The notes: generated by a model not told the origin, from the sequence alone. Shown: positions 18,510 through 27,147, counted from the first letter of the stretch. The stretch is DNA of 64,000 nucleotides from Deltaproteobacteria bacterium (GCA_017644045.1 JAEPMI010000002.1:515024-579023); one strand, 5' to 3'. Numbers and translations are program-made.

Positions 18510-20533
18510 GGTTCTACCTTTCGCAGGAGGGCTGCCTCCTCGGACAGCGCGATTCGAACACTCTTCTCGAGACGGGCTCGCGCCCGCTCCCAGCAATCCA
18601 TCAGGGAAACGATCCCGTTCGCGGCGTCGCGTCCCACGCGGGTGAGCTCCTCGATCTCGCGCGCGACCTCGCTGAGCTCTTCGGAGCCGAACATGGCCGC
18701 CGAGCTCTTGAGACCGTGCGCGAGGCGCTCGACGGTCTCGTGGTCGCCTCCGTCCGCTGCCTGGCCGATCTCCTCGATCGTTCGCCGGGAGGACTCGATG
18801 TGACGTCGAACGAGCGCCTCGAAGCGCTCGGGTGTTCGGCACACTCGCTGGAGCTTGTCGAGCGGCCCGAGCTCGATCTCGCCGCTCTGCTTCAATGGAA
18901 CGGAGCCGAGGACCTGAGCAATCCGCACCGGGTCGATGGGCTTGGCCACGAAGCTGTCCATGCCTGCCTCGCGGCAGGCCTCGCGCTGACCATCGAACAC
19001 GCTCGCGGTCAGCGCCACGATGCGCGGCCTGCGCGCTGCCGGAATCTGCTCTCGAATGGCCCGCGCCGCCTCGAGCCCGTTCATCCCGGGCATGTGTACG
19101 TCCATCAGGACCACGTCGTAGTCCTGGCGGTGAACGGCTTCGACGGCCGCGGCGCCGTCGTCGACCATCGAGAATCGGTGGCCGAGACGCTCGAGAATGG
19201 CGCCCGTGACCTCGCGGTTGATCGGGTTGTCCTCCGCGACCAACACCCGGAGCCCCACACCCGGGACACGAGCGAGCTCGTACTCCTCGGAAGCGACCTT
19301 GGGGGCGTCGCTCGAGGGCGCGGGAATCCGAAAGGTGAACACGCTCCCCTCACCCACGCGGCTCTCGACGGTGATCGTGCCCCCCATGCCCTCGACGAGC
19401 CGACGGGTGATCGAGAGACCCAAGCCGGTCCCACCGCGAGTGCCACTGACCTGATGGAAGGGCTCGAAGATGCTGTCGAGCTCCCCTGCGGGGATCCCGA
19501 CGCCCGAGTCCGCCACCCGTGCGACGAGCCATGCATCGCGATGGGAGAGCTCCGCATGCACGCGGCCGCGCTCGGTGAACCGGAGAGCGTTCGAGAGCAG
19601 GTTGACCAACACCTGCTGGAGGTGACCGGGATCGGACATCACCCACTCGGGCACGGAAGGGGTCGCTTCCAGGTGAAGCTCCACGGCCCCCGTCTGGTGC
19701 TCGAGCATCCCGGCGATCTCGACGAGGAGCCGGCGTGGCTCGAAAGGCACGACGTCCATCGAGATGTCGTCGACCTCGATCTTCGAGAGGTCGAGGACCT
19801 CGTTGACCAGGTTCAGGAGTGTCCCCGCACTGTGGTCCACCACGCGCGTCATCCGCTCCTGCTCGGCCGTCAATGGCGTTCGGGAGAGAAGTCCCGCCAT
19901 CCCGATCACCGCATTGAGAGGCGTGCGGAGCTCGTGGCTGACTCGGGCGAGGAACTCCGTTCGCGTGCGCTCGGCCGAGAGCGCTTCGTCGCGCGCTCGA
20001 GCGAGCTCGCGCGCCTGCTCCCGCCGAGCGTGTTCGGCGCCCGTGGCCAGCGCGACGATGGCGAGCACCAAGCCCACCTGCCCGGCAGCGAGCTCCGGAC
20101 CCTGCACGACGAACTCTGGGGTCACTCGAACCACCAACGCGCTGAGGTGCACGGCAACGACGCCCAGCGCGCCCACTGCCGCCCACAGCACCGCTGCTTT
20201 CAGCCCGAACACGTAGCCCGCGATCATGGGCATGGCCGGGACGTACCAGAGGGCCATGGCGTCGCCCTGCCCGCTCAGCATCGCCGCCAGGAGCAGGCCC
20301 ACCAGGGAAACACCGAGTGCGGCGTGTCCCAGGACCACGGGTCGTGTCGAGAGTCGGACCCGCCAAGCCACGAGGCCTACCACCAGCGCGACCGAGAGAT
20401 CGATGATCACCGTGTTCCATCGACCCATCCACGCGTACTGGAGGCCGAACGCCAGCCACGAGAGAGCCCCGACACCGAGCACCAGCCGAAGTCGGACCTG
20501 CTCGAGCACAGGATGATCGGTCGAAGAGGACAT
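18506..20533 (-). CDS. Membrane hybrid histidine kinase: HisKA-HATPase-receiver-Hpt
   Basis: A 675-residue membrane kinase. Residues 15-165 hold about five or six hydrophobic segments, an integral membrane sensor with almost no periplasmic loops. Then come HisKA with VSHELRTPLN (H200), HATPase with N-box NLLSNALRF (311-319), G1 ADSGVGI and G2 GTGLGLSI, a receiver with LMDVHMPGMNG (D478) and K531, and an Hpt domain with AHGLKSSAA (H606). This is a complete His-Asp-His phosphorelay chain; its final Asp partner could be any nearby receiver. It overlaps the downstream small kinase by 4 bases and is divergent from the sigma-54 activator across a 129-base region with palindromic operators. Confidence 0.93.
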   Translation of the reverse strand: MSSSTDHPVLEQVRLRLVLGVGALSWLAFGLQYAWMGRWNTVIIDLSVALVVGLVAWRVRLSTRPVVLGHAALGVSLVGLLLAAMLSGQGDAMALWYVPAMPMIAGYVFGLKAAVLWAAVGALGVVAVHLSALVVRVTPEFVVQGPELAAGQVGLVLAIVALATGAEHARREQARELARARDEALSAERTRTEFLARVSHELRTPLNAVIGMAGLLSRTPLTAEQERMTRVVDHSAGTLLNLVNEVLDLSKIEVDDISMDVVPFEPRRLLVEIAGMLEHQTGAVELHLEATPSVPEWVMSDPGHLQQVLVNLLSNALRFTERGRVHAELSHRDAWLVARVADSGVGIPAGELDSIFEPFHQVSGTRGGTGLGLSITRRLVEGMGGTITVESRVGEGSVFTFRIPAPSSDAPKVASEEYELARVPGVGLRVLVAEDNPINREVTGAILERLGHRFSMVDDGAAAVEAVHRQDYDVVLMDVHMPGMNGLEAARAIREQIPAARRPRIVALTASVFDGQREACREAGMDSFVAKPIDPVRIAQVLGSVPLKQSGEIELGPLDKLQRVCRTPERFEALVRRHIESSRRTIEEIGQAADGGDHETVERLAHGLKSSAAMFGSEELSEVAREIEELTRVGRDAANGIVSLMDCWERARARLEKSVRIALSEEAALLRKVEP

Positions 20534-20604
20534 GAGCCTGCTCGGAACTCAGCAAGATGCGGACCACCTCCGAGACCGAGAAAACGAGCACGACCCCAGC
20601 GAAA

Positions 20605-20633
20605 GTGAGACGCGCGCGTCTCACATGAGACGC
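20605..20633. promoter_or_regulatory. Palindromic operator with three TGAGACGC half-sites
   Basis: GTGAGACGCGCGCGTCTCAC (20605-20624) is a perfect 20-base palindrome, and a third half-site TGAGACGC follows at 20626-20633, itself forming a second perfect palindrome with the middle copy (20616-20633). It sits between the divergent hybrid kinase and sigma-54 activator genes and ends 17 bases before the activator -10 box, so it covers the -35 region of that gene. A dimeric regulator, possibly the activator itself, is the expected ligand. Confidence 0.65.
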
Positions 20634-20650
20634 CTACGCCTCAGCTCTGA

Positions 20651-20656
20651 TAGAGT
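20651..20656 (+). promoter_or_regulatory. -10 box of the sigma-54 activator gene, leaderless layout
   Basis: TAGAGT followed by 6 bases and the ATG at 20663. No TTGNNN is present at the expected -35 position, which is occupied by the palindromic operator, as would suit a promoter that needs an activator. Confidence 0.5.
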
Positions 20657-20662
20657 GACTGG

Positions 20663-22057
20663 ATGGGGGCCGATCTGCGTTTGGGGATCGTGGAAGACGA
20701 CCCGGACTTCCGTGAGCTCATCGTCGCGCTCGCCGAAGAGCTCGGCGCGGTTCCCGTGTCCTTCGCAGAAGCGCGGAGCGCCATCGCAGCTATCGGCGAA
20801 GGCAGCCTCGATGCGGTCCTCACCGACTACCGACTGCCCGGTGATCTCGATGGGGAGGATGTGGTCCGTGCCTGCCTTCGCCAGCGCACACCGATCCCGG
20901 TCGCCGTGATGAGCGTGGTCTCGTCGGCCGCCATCGCAGTCGAGCTGCTTCGGCTCGGCGCCGACGACTACCTGGTCAAACCGCTGCCGATGGAAACGCT
21001 CCTCGAGCGCCTCCGGCTCTTCGTCGGCCGTGCTCGGGATCGACGGGAGCTCCACGATCTGCGTGGGCTCATGGACGACGCGTCCCAGGTCGGCCAACGA
21101 ATCCTCGGAAGCAGCCCCGCCCTGATGCAGGTGGTCCGGCTGCTTCCGCGGGCCGCCCACAGTGGAGCGCCCGTGCTCGTGCTGGGCGAGTCCGGCACGG
21201 GCAAAGAGCTCTTCGCGCGAGCCACCCACGACCTGAGCCGACGAGCCGAGCGCGCGTTCGTGGCAGTCGACTGTGCGTCCATCCCGGAAGCGATCTTCGA
21301 GAACGAGCTCTTTGGTCACCGCCGAGGTGCGTTCACGAACGCGCACTCGGACCAGGACGGAGTGGTTCAACGCGCCGATGGAGGCACGCTCTTCCTCGAC
21401 GAGGCTGGCGAGCTGCCCCTCTCGGTTCAGGCGAAACTCCTCCGCTTCCTTCAAACCGGCACGTTCAGGCGGCTGGGAGACCCGAACCCCTCACGCGCCG
21501 ACGTACGGGTCATCGCGGCAACGAATCGGGACCTCGCCGAAGAGGTCCAGAAGGGCAGCTTCAGGGAAGATCTCTACTACCGACTGAACGTCATCGCTCT
21601 CCGAGTTCCTCCACTCCGAGACCGGATCGAGGACATTCCGACCCTCGCGGCCGCCTTCCTCCACCGATTCGCCGAGCGCTTCGACAGCCCCGCACGGGCG
21701 CTCTCCGCGGAGGCCACCGAGCGGCTGGTCGCTCGCCCCTGGCCCGGCAACGTCCGAGAGCTCGAGAACGCGGTGCAGCGCGCGGTGGCCATGGCCGAGA
21801 CGCCGCTCCTTCGCGCCCACGACTTCGACCTCGGGCCCGATGTTCTCGTCGAAGAGCGGCCGTTCGACTCCTCCGCCCCGTTTCACGAAGCGAAGAAGAA
21901 GCTGATCGATGACTTCGAGAGGCGCTACGCGAAGGCAGCGCTCCGCCGAAACGGTGGCAACGTGGCGGCCGCTGCTCGCAGCGCGGGGCTCGCTCGCCGG
22001 AGCCTGCATCGACTGATGGAGCGCCACGGACTCGACCGAAGTGGCGAATCCTCGTGA
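20663..22057 (+). CDS. NtrC-family sigma-54-dependent response regulator
   Basis: A 464-residue activator: receiver (acidic EDD 11-13, phosphorylated D55, K106), AAA+ domain with Walker A GESGTGKE (175-182) and Walker B GTLFLDEAG (241-249), and a Fis-type helix-turn-helix at the C-terminus (NVAAAARSAGLARRSLHRLM). The sigma-54-contacting loop, normally GAFTGA, reads GAFTNA (222-227). It should bind enhancer sites and drive open-complex formation by sigma-54 polymerase once phosphorylated, probably by the divergent hybrid kinase. A good -24/-12 promoter lies 65 bases after its stop, before the next gene set. It starts 6 bases after a TAGAGT box. Confidence 0.93.
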   Translation: MGADLRLGIVEDDPDFRELIVALAEELGAVPVSFAEARSAIAAIGEGSLDAVLTDYRLPGDLDGEDVVRACLRQRTPIPVAVMSVVSSAAIAVELLRLGADDYLVKPLPMETLLERLRLFVGRARDRRELHDLRGLMDDASQVGQRILGSSPALMQVVRLLPRAAHSGAPVLVLGESGTGKELFARATHDLSRRAERAFVAVDCASIPEAIFENELFGHRRGAFTNAHSDQDGVVQRADGGTLFLDEAGELPLSVQAKLLRFLQTGTFRRLGDPNPSRADVRVIAATNRDLAEEVQKGSFREDLYYRLNVIALRVPPLRDRIEDIPTLAAAFLHRFAERFDSPARALSAEATERLVARPWPGNVRELENAVQRAVAMAETPLLRAHDFDLGPDVLVEERPFDSSAPFHEAKKKLIDDFERRYAKAALRRNGGNVAAAARSAGLARRSLHRLMERHGLDRSGESS

Positions 22058-22122
22058 AGCAACCTGGGTCGCAGACGTCCCACGTCCGTGTTCCATTCAG
22101 TGGTCGATCACGGGAATCATCG

Positions 22123-22140
22123 TTGGCCGGACTCTTGCTA
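22123..22140 (+). promoter_or_regulatory. Sigma-54 (-24/-12) promoter
   Basis: TTGGCCGGACTCTTGCTA contains GG (22125-22126) and GC (22137-22138) separated by exactly 10 bases, with TTGG and TTGCT contexts as in the consensus. Transcription would start about 22150, 14 bases before the ATG of the Hpt-receiver-GGDEF gene. It lies just after the gene of a sigma-54 activator, its likely regulator. Confidence 0.8.
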
Positions 22141-22163
22141 GACAGTGACTCCGGAAGACTCCA

Positions 22164-23834
22164 ATGACCGACCAAACCACCACTCACGCCATCAGCGAGA
22201 AAGTCGCCGCCCTTCGAGCGCGCTTTCGCGGCCGTTTGGCGACTCGGATGGACGCGTTGGGGAATGCCATCGATGCGTTGGAGAGTCCCATCGACCCGCA
22301 CGCGCTCGAGGGGGTCGTGGACGAGGCCCATCGGATTCGCGGGACGGCAGGTTCGTATGGACTCGCCAGCGCCACGGAGCTCGCGGCTTCGGTGGAGGAC
22401 CATTTCCGCCCGCTACTCGACAGCGAGGTTCCGATCGCCCTCGACCAGCCACTCATCACCGAGCTGCGTCGCAAGGTCCGTCGCATGGCGGACGAGCTCG
22501 GCGCCGAGCCGGACCCCGTCCCCGCAGCGAGACCGGAGCCCCAGACCCAGCCGGACGCCGAGTCGGAGGGCGAGCGGAGCCGGTCGGTGCGTCTTCAGCC
22601 GCCCTTGCTCGTCGTGGGTGCCGGACAGCGAACGGACGCCATCTCGGCCTTGGGCGAGCGGCTCTCGCTTCCGCTCGTCTTCGCCACCCCGGCACAGGTG
22701 GGAACGATCCACGGTCCGTTGTGGGGCGCGCTTCTCCATGTGGACGGCGCCCCGGAGAGCGCGGCGGCGTTGACCCGCCGGCTGCGAGCGGACGTCGCAC
22801 CGCATCTCCCCATCGCGTTGGTCGGCGGCTCGTCAGAGCTGGTTCGCGACATCGGGGTCCACGCGGGCGTCACCACGATCGTCCAAGAGCCGCTGAACGA
22901 GACGCGACTGCGCGAAGTCCTTTCTCGTTTCGAAACGGCTCGCCGGACTCAGCAGCCGACCGTTCTCCTGATCGACGACGACCCGGAGTTCGCCTTGGTC
23001 GTGAGCGACCTCCTGGCGGGCCGGGAGCTTCGGCTCGTTCACGAGTCGGACCCGCGAAGAGCACTGGAAGCCATCGCCGAGGAGCGACCGGACCTCGTGT
23101 TGCTCGACCTCAAGATGGAGCCGATCGATGGCCTGGAGGTCGCCCGGCGGATCCGCGCGCTCGAGGAGTGGCGGACGCTCCCCATCCTCTTCATGACCGC
23201 CGCGGTCAGCGACGAGGTGAGGCTGGCTTGCTACCGGGCTGGGGCGGACGACTACATTCCCAAGCCGGTCCTCGCCGAAGAGCTCGACGCGCGCATCCGG
23301 GTCCGGCTGGATCGTCAGCGGCTCCATCGGGAACGGGCCGACATCGATCCGCTCACCGGACTCGCGAACCGTCGCGCGTTCTCCGAGCGTTTCGAGAATC
23401 TGTTGGCCCGCGCCCGAGACACCGGCGTGCCGGTGTCGCTCTGCCTCATCGACTTGGATCACTTCAAGCGACTCAACGACGAGTACGGGCACCTCGCCGG
23501 AGACCAGGCGCTGGAGCGACTCGGCCAGCTCATGCAGCACTCGGCGCGCTTCGAGGACCTCCGTGGACGCTGGGGGGGAGAGGAGTTCGTCCTCGCGCTC
23601 TGGGGACTGGAACCCACGGTCGCGCGGCGAGTTCTCCAGCGGATCTTGAGCGAGGTCCGCGCGTGTGAGATGGACGCTGGAGTCCGTCTCTCGTTCACTG
23701 CGGGAGTGGCCGGCTTCCCGCACGACGGCGAGAGCCTGGAGGAGCTTCTCCGTTCCGCCGATGCTCGCCTCTATCATGGCAAAGAGACTGGACGTGGACG
23801 GGTGGTCTCCGAGGGGAAGGCACAATGGCAGTAG
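22164..23834 (+). CDS. Hpt - pseudo-receiver - receiver - GGDEF protein (diguanylate cyclase)
   Basis: A 556-residue soluble signalling protein. An N-terminal Hpt-like domain carries AHRIRGTAGSYGL (H56). Residues 145-255 have a receiver-like alpha/beta pattern (LLVVGAGQ...PIALVGGSS) but lack the acidic pocket and phospho-Asp. A true receiver follows (LLIDDDPE, LLDLKMEP with D315, K367). The GGDEF domain has DPLTGLANRRAF and active site GGEEF (471-475), with an RFED inhibitory I-site five residues before it. It should make c-di-GMP under phosphorelay control with product inhibition. The promoter is the sigma-54 site at 22123. The next gene starts inside its 3' end (10-base overlap), so a multi-gene transcript is likely. 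Confidence 0.92.
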   Translation: MTDQTTTHAISEKVAALRARFRGRLATRMDALGNAIDALESPIDPHALEGVVDEAHRIRGTAGSYGLASATELAASVEDHFRPLLDSEVPIALDQPLITELRRKVRRMADELGAEPDPVPAARPEPQTQPDAESEGERSRSVRLQPPLLVVGAGQRTDAISALGERLSLPLVFATPAQVGTIHGPLWGALLHVDGAPESAAALTRRLRADVAPHLPIALVGGSSELVRDIGVHAGVTTIVQEPLNETRLREVLSRFETARRTQQPTVLLIDDDPEFALVVSDLLAGRELRLVHESDPRRALEAIAEERPDLVLLDLKMEPIDGLEVARRIRALEEWRTLPILFMTAAVSDEVRLACYRAGADDYIPKPVLAEELDARIRVRLDRQRLHRERADIDPLTGLANRRAFSERFENLLARARDTGVPVSLCLIDLDHFKRLNDEYGHLAGDQALERLGQLMQHSARFEDLRGRWGGEEFVLALWGLEPTVARRVLQRILSEVRACEMDAGVRLSFTAGVAGFPHDGESLEELLRSADARLYHGKETGRGRVVSEGKAQWQ

Positions 23835-24199
23835 TCCTGATCATCGATGACGAAGAGGACATTCGGACCATCGCGACCCTGGCTCTCGAGGACGTCGGCG
23901 GCTTCGAGGTGGTGACTGCCGCGAACTGCGCAGAGGGGTTGCAGGCAGCCGCGAAGCACCGTCCGGACGTGATCCTGCTCGACGTGATGATGCCCGACGT
24001 CAACGGCCTGGTGACCTTCGACCGCTTGCAGAACCTCCCCGAGACCCGCGAGACGCCCATCATCTTCATGACCGCCCGGGTTCAGCGCGACGAGGTCGCC
24101 GAGCTCCAAGCCACCGACGCGAAGGGGGTCATCGCCAAGCCCTTCGATCCCATGACGCTCGCCGACGAGGTCACGGAGCTCACGGGAGTGCGCCCGTGA
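23825..24199 (+). CDS. Single-domain response regulator (CheY-like)
   Basis: A 124-residue stand-alone receiver: LIIDDEED acidic pocket, LLDVMMPDVNG with the phospho-Asp near residue 53, Thr in FMTAR and Lys in AKPFD. There is no output domain, so it probably shuttles phosphate or binds a partner. Overlaps the upstream cyclase gene by 10 bases and the downstream kinase gene by GTGA, marking it as a middle member of the sigma-54-driven chain. Confidence 0.9.
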   Translation: MAVVLIIDDEEDIRTIATLALEDVGGFEVVTAANCAEGLQAAAKHRPDVILLDVMMPDVNGLVTFDRLQNLPETRETPIIFMTARVQRDEVAELQATDAKGVIAKPFDPMTLADEVTELTGVRP

Positions 24200-25743
24200 A
24201 CGGAGGCTTGCCGCGGAACGAGTCGGAACGGCTGGCCGCTCTCTTGGCATGCCGAATCCTCGACACGGAGGAAGAGGAGGACTTCGAGGCGTTGACCAAG
24301 CTGGCGGCGCAGATCTGTCAGACGCCCATCGCGGCGGTGAGCCTCGTCGACCAAGACCGGCAGTGGTTCAAAGCGCGAGTGGGGCTCGAGGCGCGCGAGA
24401 CCCCGCGGGACGTGGCCTTCTGTGCTCACACCATTCGGCAGCGTGACGAGTTCCTGGTGGTCTCCGACGCATCCAAGGACGAACGCTTCGCGGACAACCC
24501 TCTGGTCACCGGCGATCCCCGCATCCGGTTCTACGCTGGCTTCCCGCTAGACCCAGGGAATGGTCTGGCCCTGGGTGCCCTCTGTGTGATCGACCGAGAG
24601 CCGCGCGAGCTGAGCGACGGACAACTCGACGCCCTCCGAGTGCTCGCGAAGCACGCCAGCCACCTCATCGATGCGCGGCGCCGCGAGGCCGAGCTGATCG
24701 AGAGTCAGCAACGCTTCCAAGCCCTCGCCGACGCCTCCGACGAAGGAGTTGCCATCGTGAAGGGTGGTGTGGTGATCGAGGTCAACCATGCATTGTGCCG
24801 GCTGACCGGTCGACCCCGAGCGGCGCTGCTGGGCGTCGACCCCTCGGTCCTGGTCACTCCGCGCGAGCGTGCGCGGGTGACGGAACGGCTCCGAGAGGTC
24901 GCCGAGGACGGTCCGCTCACCTACGAGTCGGAGGTGGTTCGAGCCGACGGGACCGTCGTTCCGGTTCGGGTGACGGCAAAGACCGTGGCGCATGGGGGGG
25001 CGCGCGCACGGGTCTCGGTGATTCGGGACCTGAGCAAAGAGCTGCACGCGGAACGAACCCAGCGCGAGTTCATCTCGGTGGTCAGTCACGAGCTGCGGAC
25101 GCCCCTGACGTCGATTCATGGCTCGCTGCGGTTGCTGGCGAGTGGAAAGCTGACGGAGCTCACCGGCAAGGCGCAGCAACTCGTCCGGATCGCCTCGGCC
25201 AACGCCGAGCGCCTGATCCAGCTGACCAACGACCTCCTGGACATGGACAAGGCGGACTCCGATCGCCTGGCGCTGACGCTGAAGCCCCACCGTGTTCGCC
25301 AGCTGATCGCCTGGGCCCACGAGTCCGTCCAGGGCGTGGCGCTCTCTCGCGAGATCGCCATTCGTGTGCTCGATGGTCCCTCGCTCGACTCCACCGTGGT
25401 GGTGGACGGCGACCGAGTGCGGCAGATCATCACCAACTTGCTCGGGAACGCGCTCAAGTTCTCGAGCCCCGGGGGGACCATCGAAGTGGGAGCCGAGGTA
25501 GATGGAGGAACGGTCCGCATCGAGGTGCTCGACCGCGGACCGGGCGTACCAGAGAGCGAGCGCCAGCGAATCTTCGAGCGCTTCCGACAAGCACGCACGG
25601 GCAGTCTGCCCCGCGAGGGGTCGGGACTCGGGCTGACGGTGTCGCGCACCCTCGCGCGACGTCACGGGGGCGACGTCGGCATGCGCCCACGTGAGGGAGG
25701 TGGTTCGATCTTCTGGCTGGAGCTGCTGTCGGCCAATGGCTGA
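24196..25743 (+). CDS. Soluble GAF-PAS sensor histidine kinase
   Basis: A 515-residue cytoplasmic kinase. Residues 20-160 form a GAF domain of the type starting RLAALLACRILDTEEEEDFE, with FCAHTI and DPRIRFYAGFPL motifs. Residues 170-285 form a PAS domain (FQALADASDEGVAIV, VNHALCRLTG). HisKA has VVSHELRTPLTS (H298); the ATPase domain has N-box NLLGNALKFSSPGG, G1 DRGPGV and G2 GSGLGLTVSR. The GAF and PAS cores suggest sensing of a small cytoplasmic ligand or redox state, but ligand residues cannot be assigned. The GTG start overlaps the CheY stop, and its stop lies inside the kinase-receiver gene (8-base overlap). Confidence 0.92.
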   Translation: MNGGLPRNESERLAALLACRILDTEEEEDFEALTKLAAQICQTPIAAVSLVDQDRQWFKARVGLEARETPRDVAFCAHTIRQRDEFLVVSDASKDERFADNPLVTGDPRIRFYAGFPLDPGNGLALGALCVIDREPRELSDGQLDALRVLAKHASHLIDARRREAELIESQQRFQALADASDEGVAIVKGGVVIEVNHALCRLTGRPRAALLGVDPSVLVTPRERARVTERLREVAEDGPLTYESEVVRADGTVVPVRVTAKTVAHGGARARVSVIRDLSKELHAERTQREFISVVSHELRTPLTSIHGSLRLLASGKLTELTGKAQQLVRIASANAERLIQLTNDLLDMDKADSDRLALTLKPHRVRQLIAWAHESVQGVALSREIAIRVLDGPSLDSTVVVDGDRVRQIITNLLGNALKFSSPGGTIEVGAEVDGGTVRIEVLDRGPGVPESERQRIFERFRQARTGSLPREGSGLGLTVSRTLARRHGGDVGMRPREGGGSIFWLELLSANG

Positions 25744-27058
25744 CGACAGCCTTCACGAGACGCTTCCGGCCGACGCGAAGGCGACGATGCCGGCCGTCGC
25801 GGAGTCCGCTGTTCACGCGGTCCGACAAGGGGACGTGCTGGGCGGTGGGTTCATCCTGGAACGCCTCTTGGGCCGTGGTGGCATGGGCGCGGTCTTCGAA
25901 GCCATCGATCGCGGACTTCAACGCAAGGTCGCGATCAAGGTTCCCCTAGGGGAGGAAGACGCGCGACTGCTCATCGCAGAGGCGCAGGCGCTCGGGGCCA
26001 TTCGCCACCCCGGCATCGTCTCGGTGCACCACCTCGGCCAGCACGAGGGCATGCCCTTTCTGGTCATGGAGCGACTCCACGGCACGCCCTTGGACCGGAT
26101 GCTCTCGCGCCGGCTGATCCAGGGCATCGCGATCGAAATCGACGAAGCGCTGGACATCGTCGAGCGCCTCGCGGAGACGCTGGCCTTCCTCCACGACTGC
26201 GGCGTCGCGCATTTCGACGTCAAACCGGCGAACGTGATCGTGACCGGAAACCGGGCGGTCCTGGTCGACTTCGGGCTCGTCTCACCGGAGTACGCGACCG
26301 AGCCCACCCGCACGATCACCGGCACCCCCGCCTACCTCGCGCCGGAGCGGATCCGGTGCGAGGTGGTCAGGGGTGAAGCGCACCTGTGCGACGTCTACAG
26401 TCTCGGCGCGACCCTGTGGGAGCTCCTGACCGGGGAGACCCCGTTCGAAGCGGGGGCCCGAGACACCGCGAGCCTGCTGCACCGACAGGTCAACGCGACC
26501 CTCCGCGACCCCCGTGAGGCGCGGGTCGACATTCCGGCCGAAGTCGTGGGCCTCCTGCACGACATGCTGGAGAAGGAGCCGTACTCCCGGCTGAGCATGC
26601 AGGAAGTCGTGTGGTCCATTCGCGAGCTCCGGCGCCCCGTGGAGGACCGGAGTGGCATGTGTGTCCTGGTGGTCGAAGACGACCCAGACCTGTCCGAGCT
26701 GGTCAGCCTGTGGATCGAGGGCGCCTACCCCGCGGCCGAGGTTCTGGTGGAGAGCACCGCGGAAGCGGCGATGCGGGTGCTCAACAAGCGGAAGGTCGAC
26801 CTCGCCCTACTCGATCTCCAGCTGCCCGGCATGAGCGGGGTCGAGTTGTGCATGTACCTCCGGGGCGCCCGCGGCGACTTCCCCTTCCCCGTGGCGGTCA
26901 TGAGCGCATCCGCGCGGCAGCCCGATGTGGCCCTGCTCCGCCAGATGGGGGTGGAGGCCTTCCTGCCGAAGCAGGCGGACCTCGAAGTGAGGCTGAGAGA
27001 GCTCTTGCTCGGGGTGAGCCGCCGGTATCACCGCTCGTCTCGCCTTCCCACGACGTGA
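25736..27058 (+). CDS. Ser/Thr protein kinase fused to a response-regulator receiver
   Basis: A 440-residue fusion. Residues 38-300 are a Hanks-type kinase: Gly loop GRGGMGAVFEA, Lys in AIKV (K68), catalytic loop HFDVKPANV (HFD in place of HRD, D161), DFG (178-180) and APE (202-204). Residues 308-430 are a full receiver (LVVEDDPD, LLDLQLPGMSG with D360, K412). There is no membrane segment or PASTA/PEGA domain. The arrangement implies that a His-Asp relay controls, or is read by, a Ser/Thr kinase in one polypeptide. The start at 25736 overlaps the GAF-PAS kinase stop by 8 bases, making that kinase the obvious phosphodonor. It is the last gene of the sigma-54 chain. Confidence 0.9.
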   Translation: MADDSLHETLPADAKATMPAVAESAVHAVRQGDVLGGGFILERLLGRGGMGAVFEAIDRGLQRKVAIKVPLGEEDARLLIAEAQALGAIRHPGIVSVHHLGQHEGMPFLVMERLHGTPLDRMLSRRLIQGIAIEIDEALDIVERLAETLAFLHDCGVAHFDVKPANVIVTGNRAVLVDFGLVSPEYATEPTRTITGTPAYLAPERIRCEVVRGEAHLCDVYSLGATLWELLTGETPFEAGARDTASLLHRQVNATLRDPREARVDIPAEVVGLLHDMLEKEPYSRLSMQEVVWSIRELRRPVEDRSGMCVLVVEDDPDLSELVSLWIEGAYPAAEVLVESTAEAAMRVLNKRKVDLALLDLQLPGMSGVELCMYLRGARGDFPFPVAVMSASARQPDVALLRQMGVEAFLPKQADLEVRLRELLLGVSRRYHRSSRLPTT

Positions 27059-27131
27059 ACGACGAATCGCGTTCGAAGTGGGGACGGCTGTCCGGATGTG
27101 AGCAGTGATCGAACGCCGTGCGACCGCAGGT

Positions 27132-27147
27132 GGGGTCACATGACCCC
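27132..27147. promoter_or_regulatory. Perfect palindrome upstream of the PEGA kinase gene
   Basis: GGGGTCACATGACCCC: 7-base arms around CA. It lies about 70-90 bases before the kinase start, in the 157-base gap after the kinase-receiver gene. Its core TCACATGA is identical to the centre of the second palindrome at 20616-20633, hinting at a shared regulator. No terminator is visible in this gap. Confidence 0.5.
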
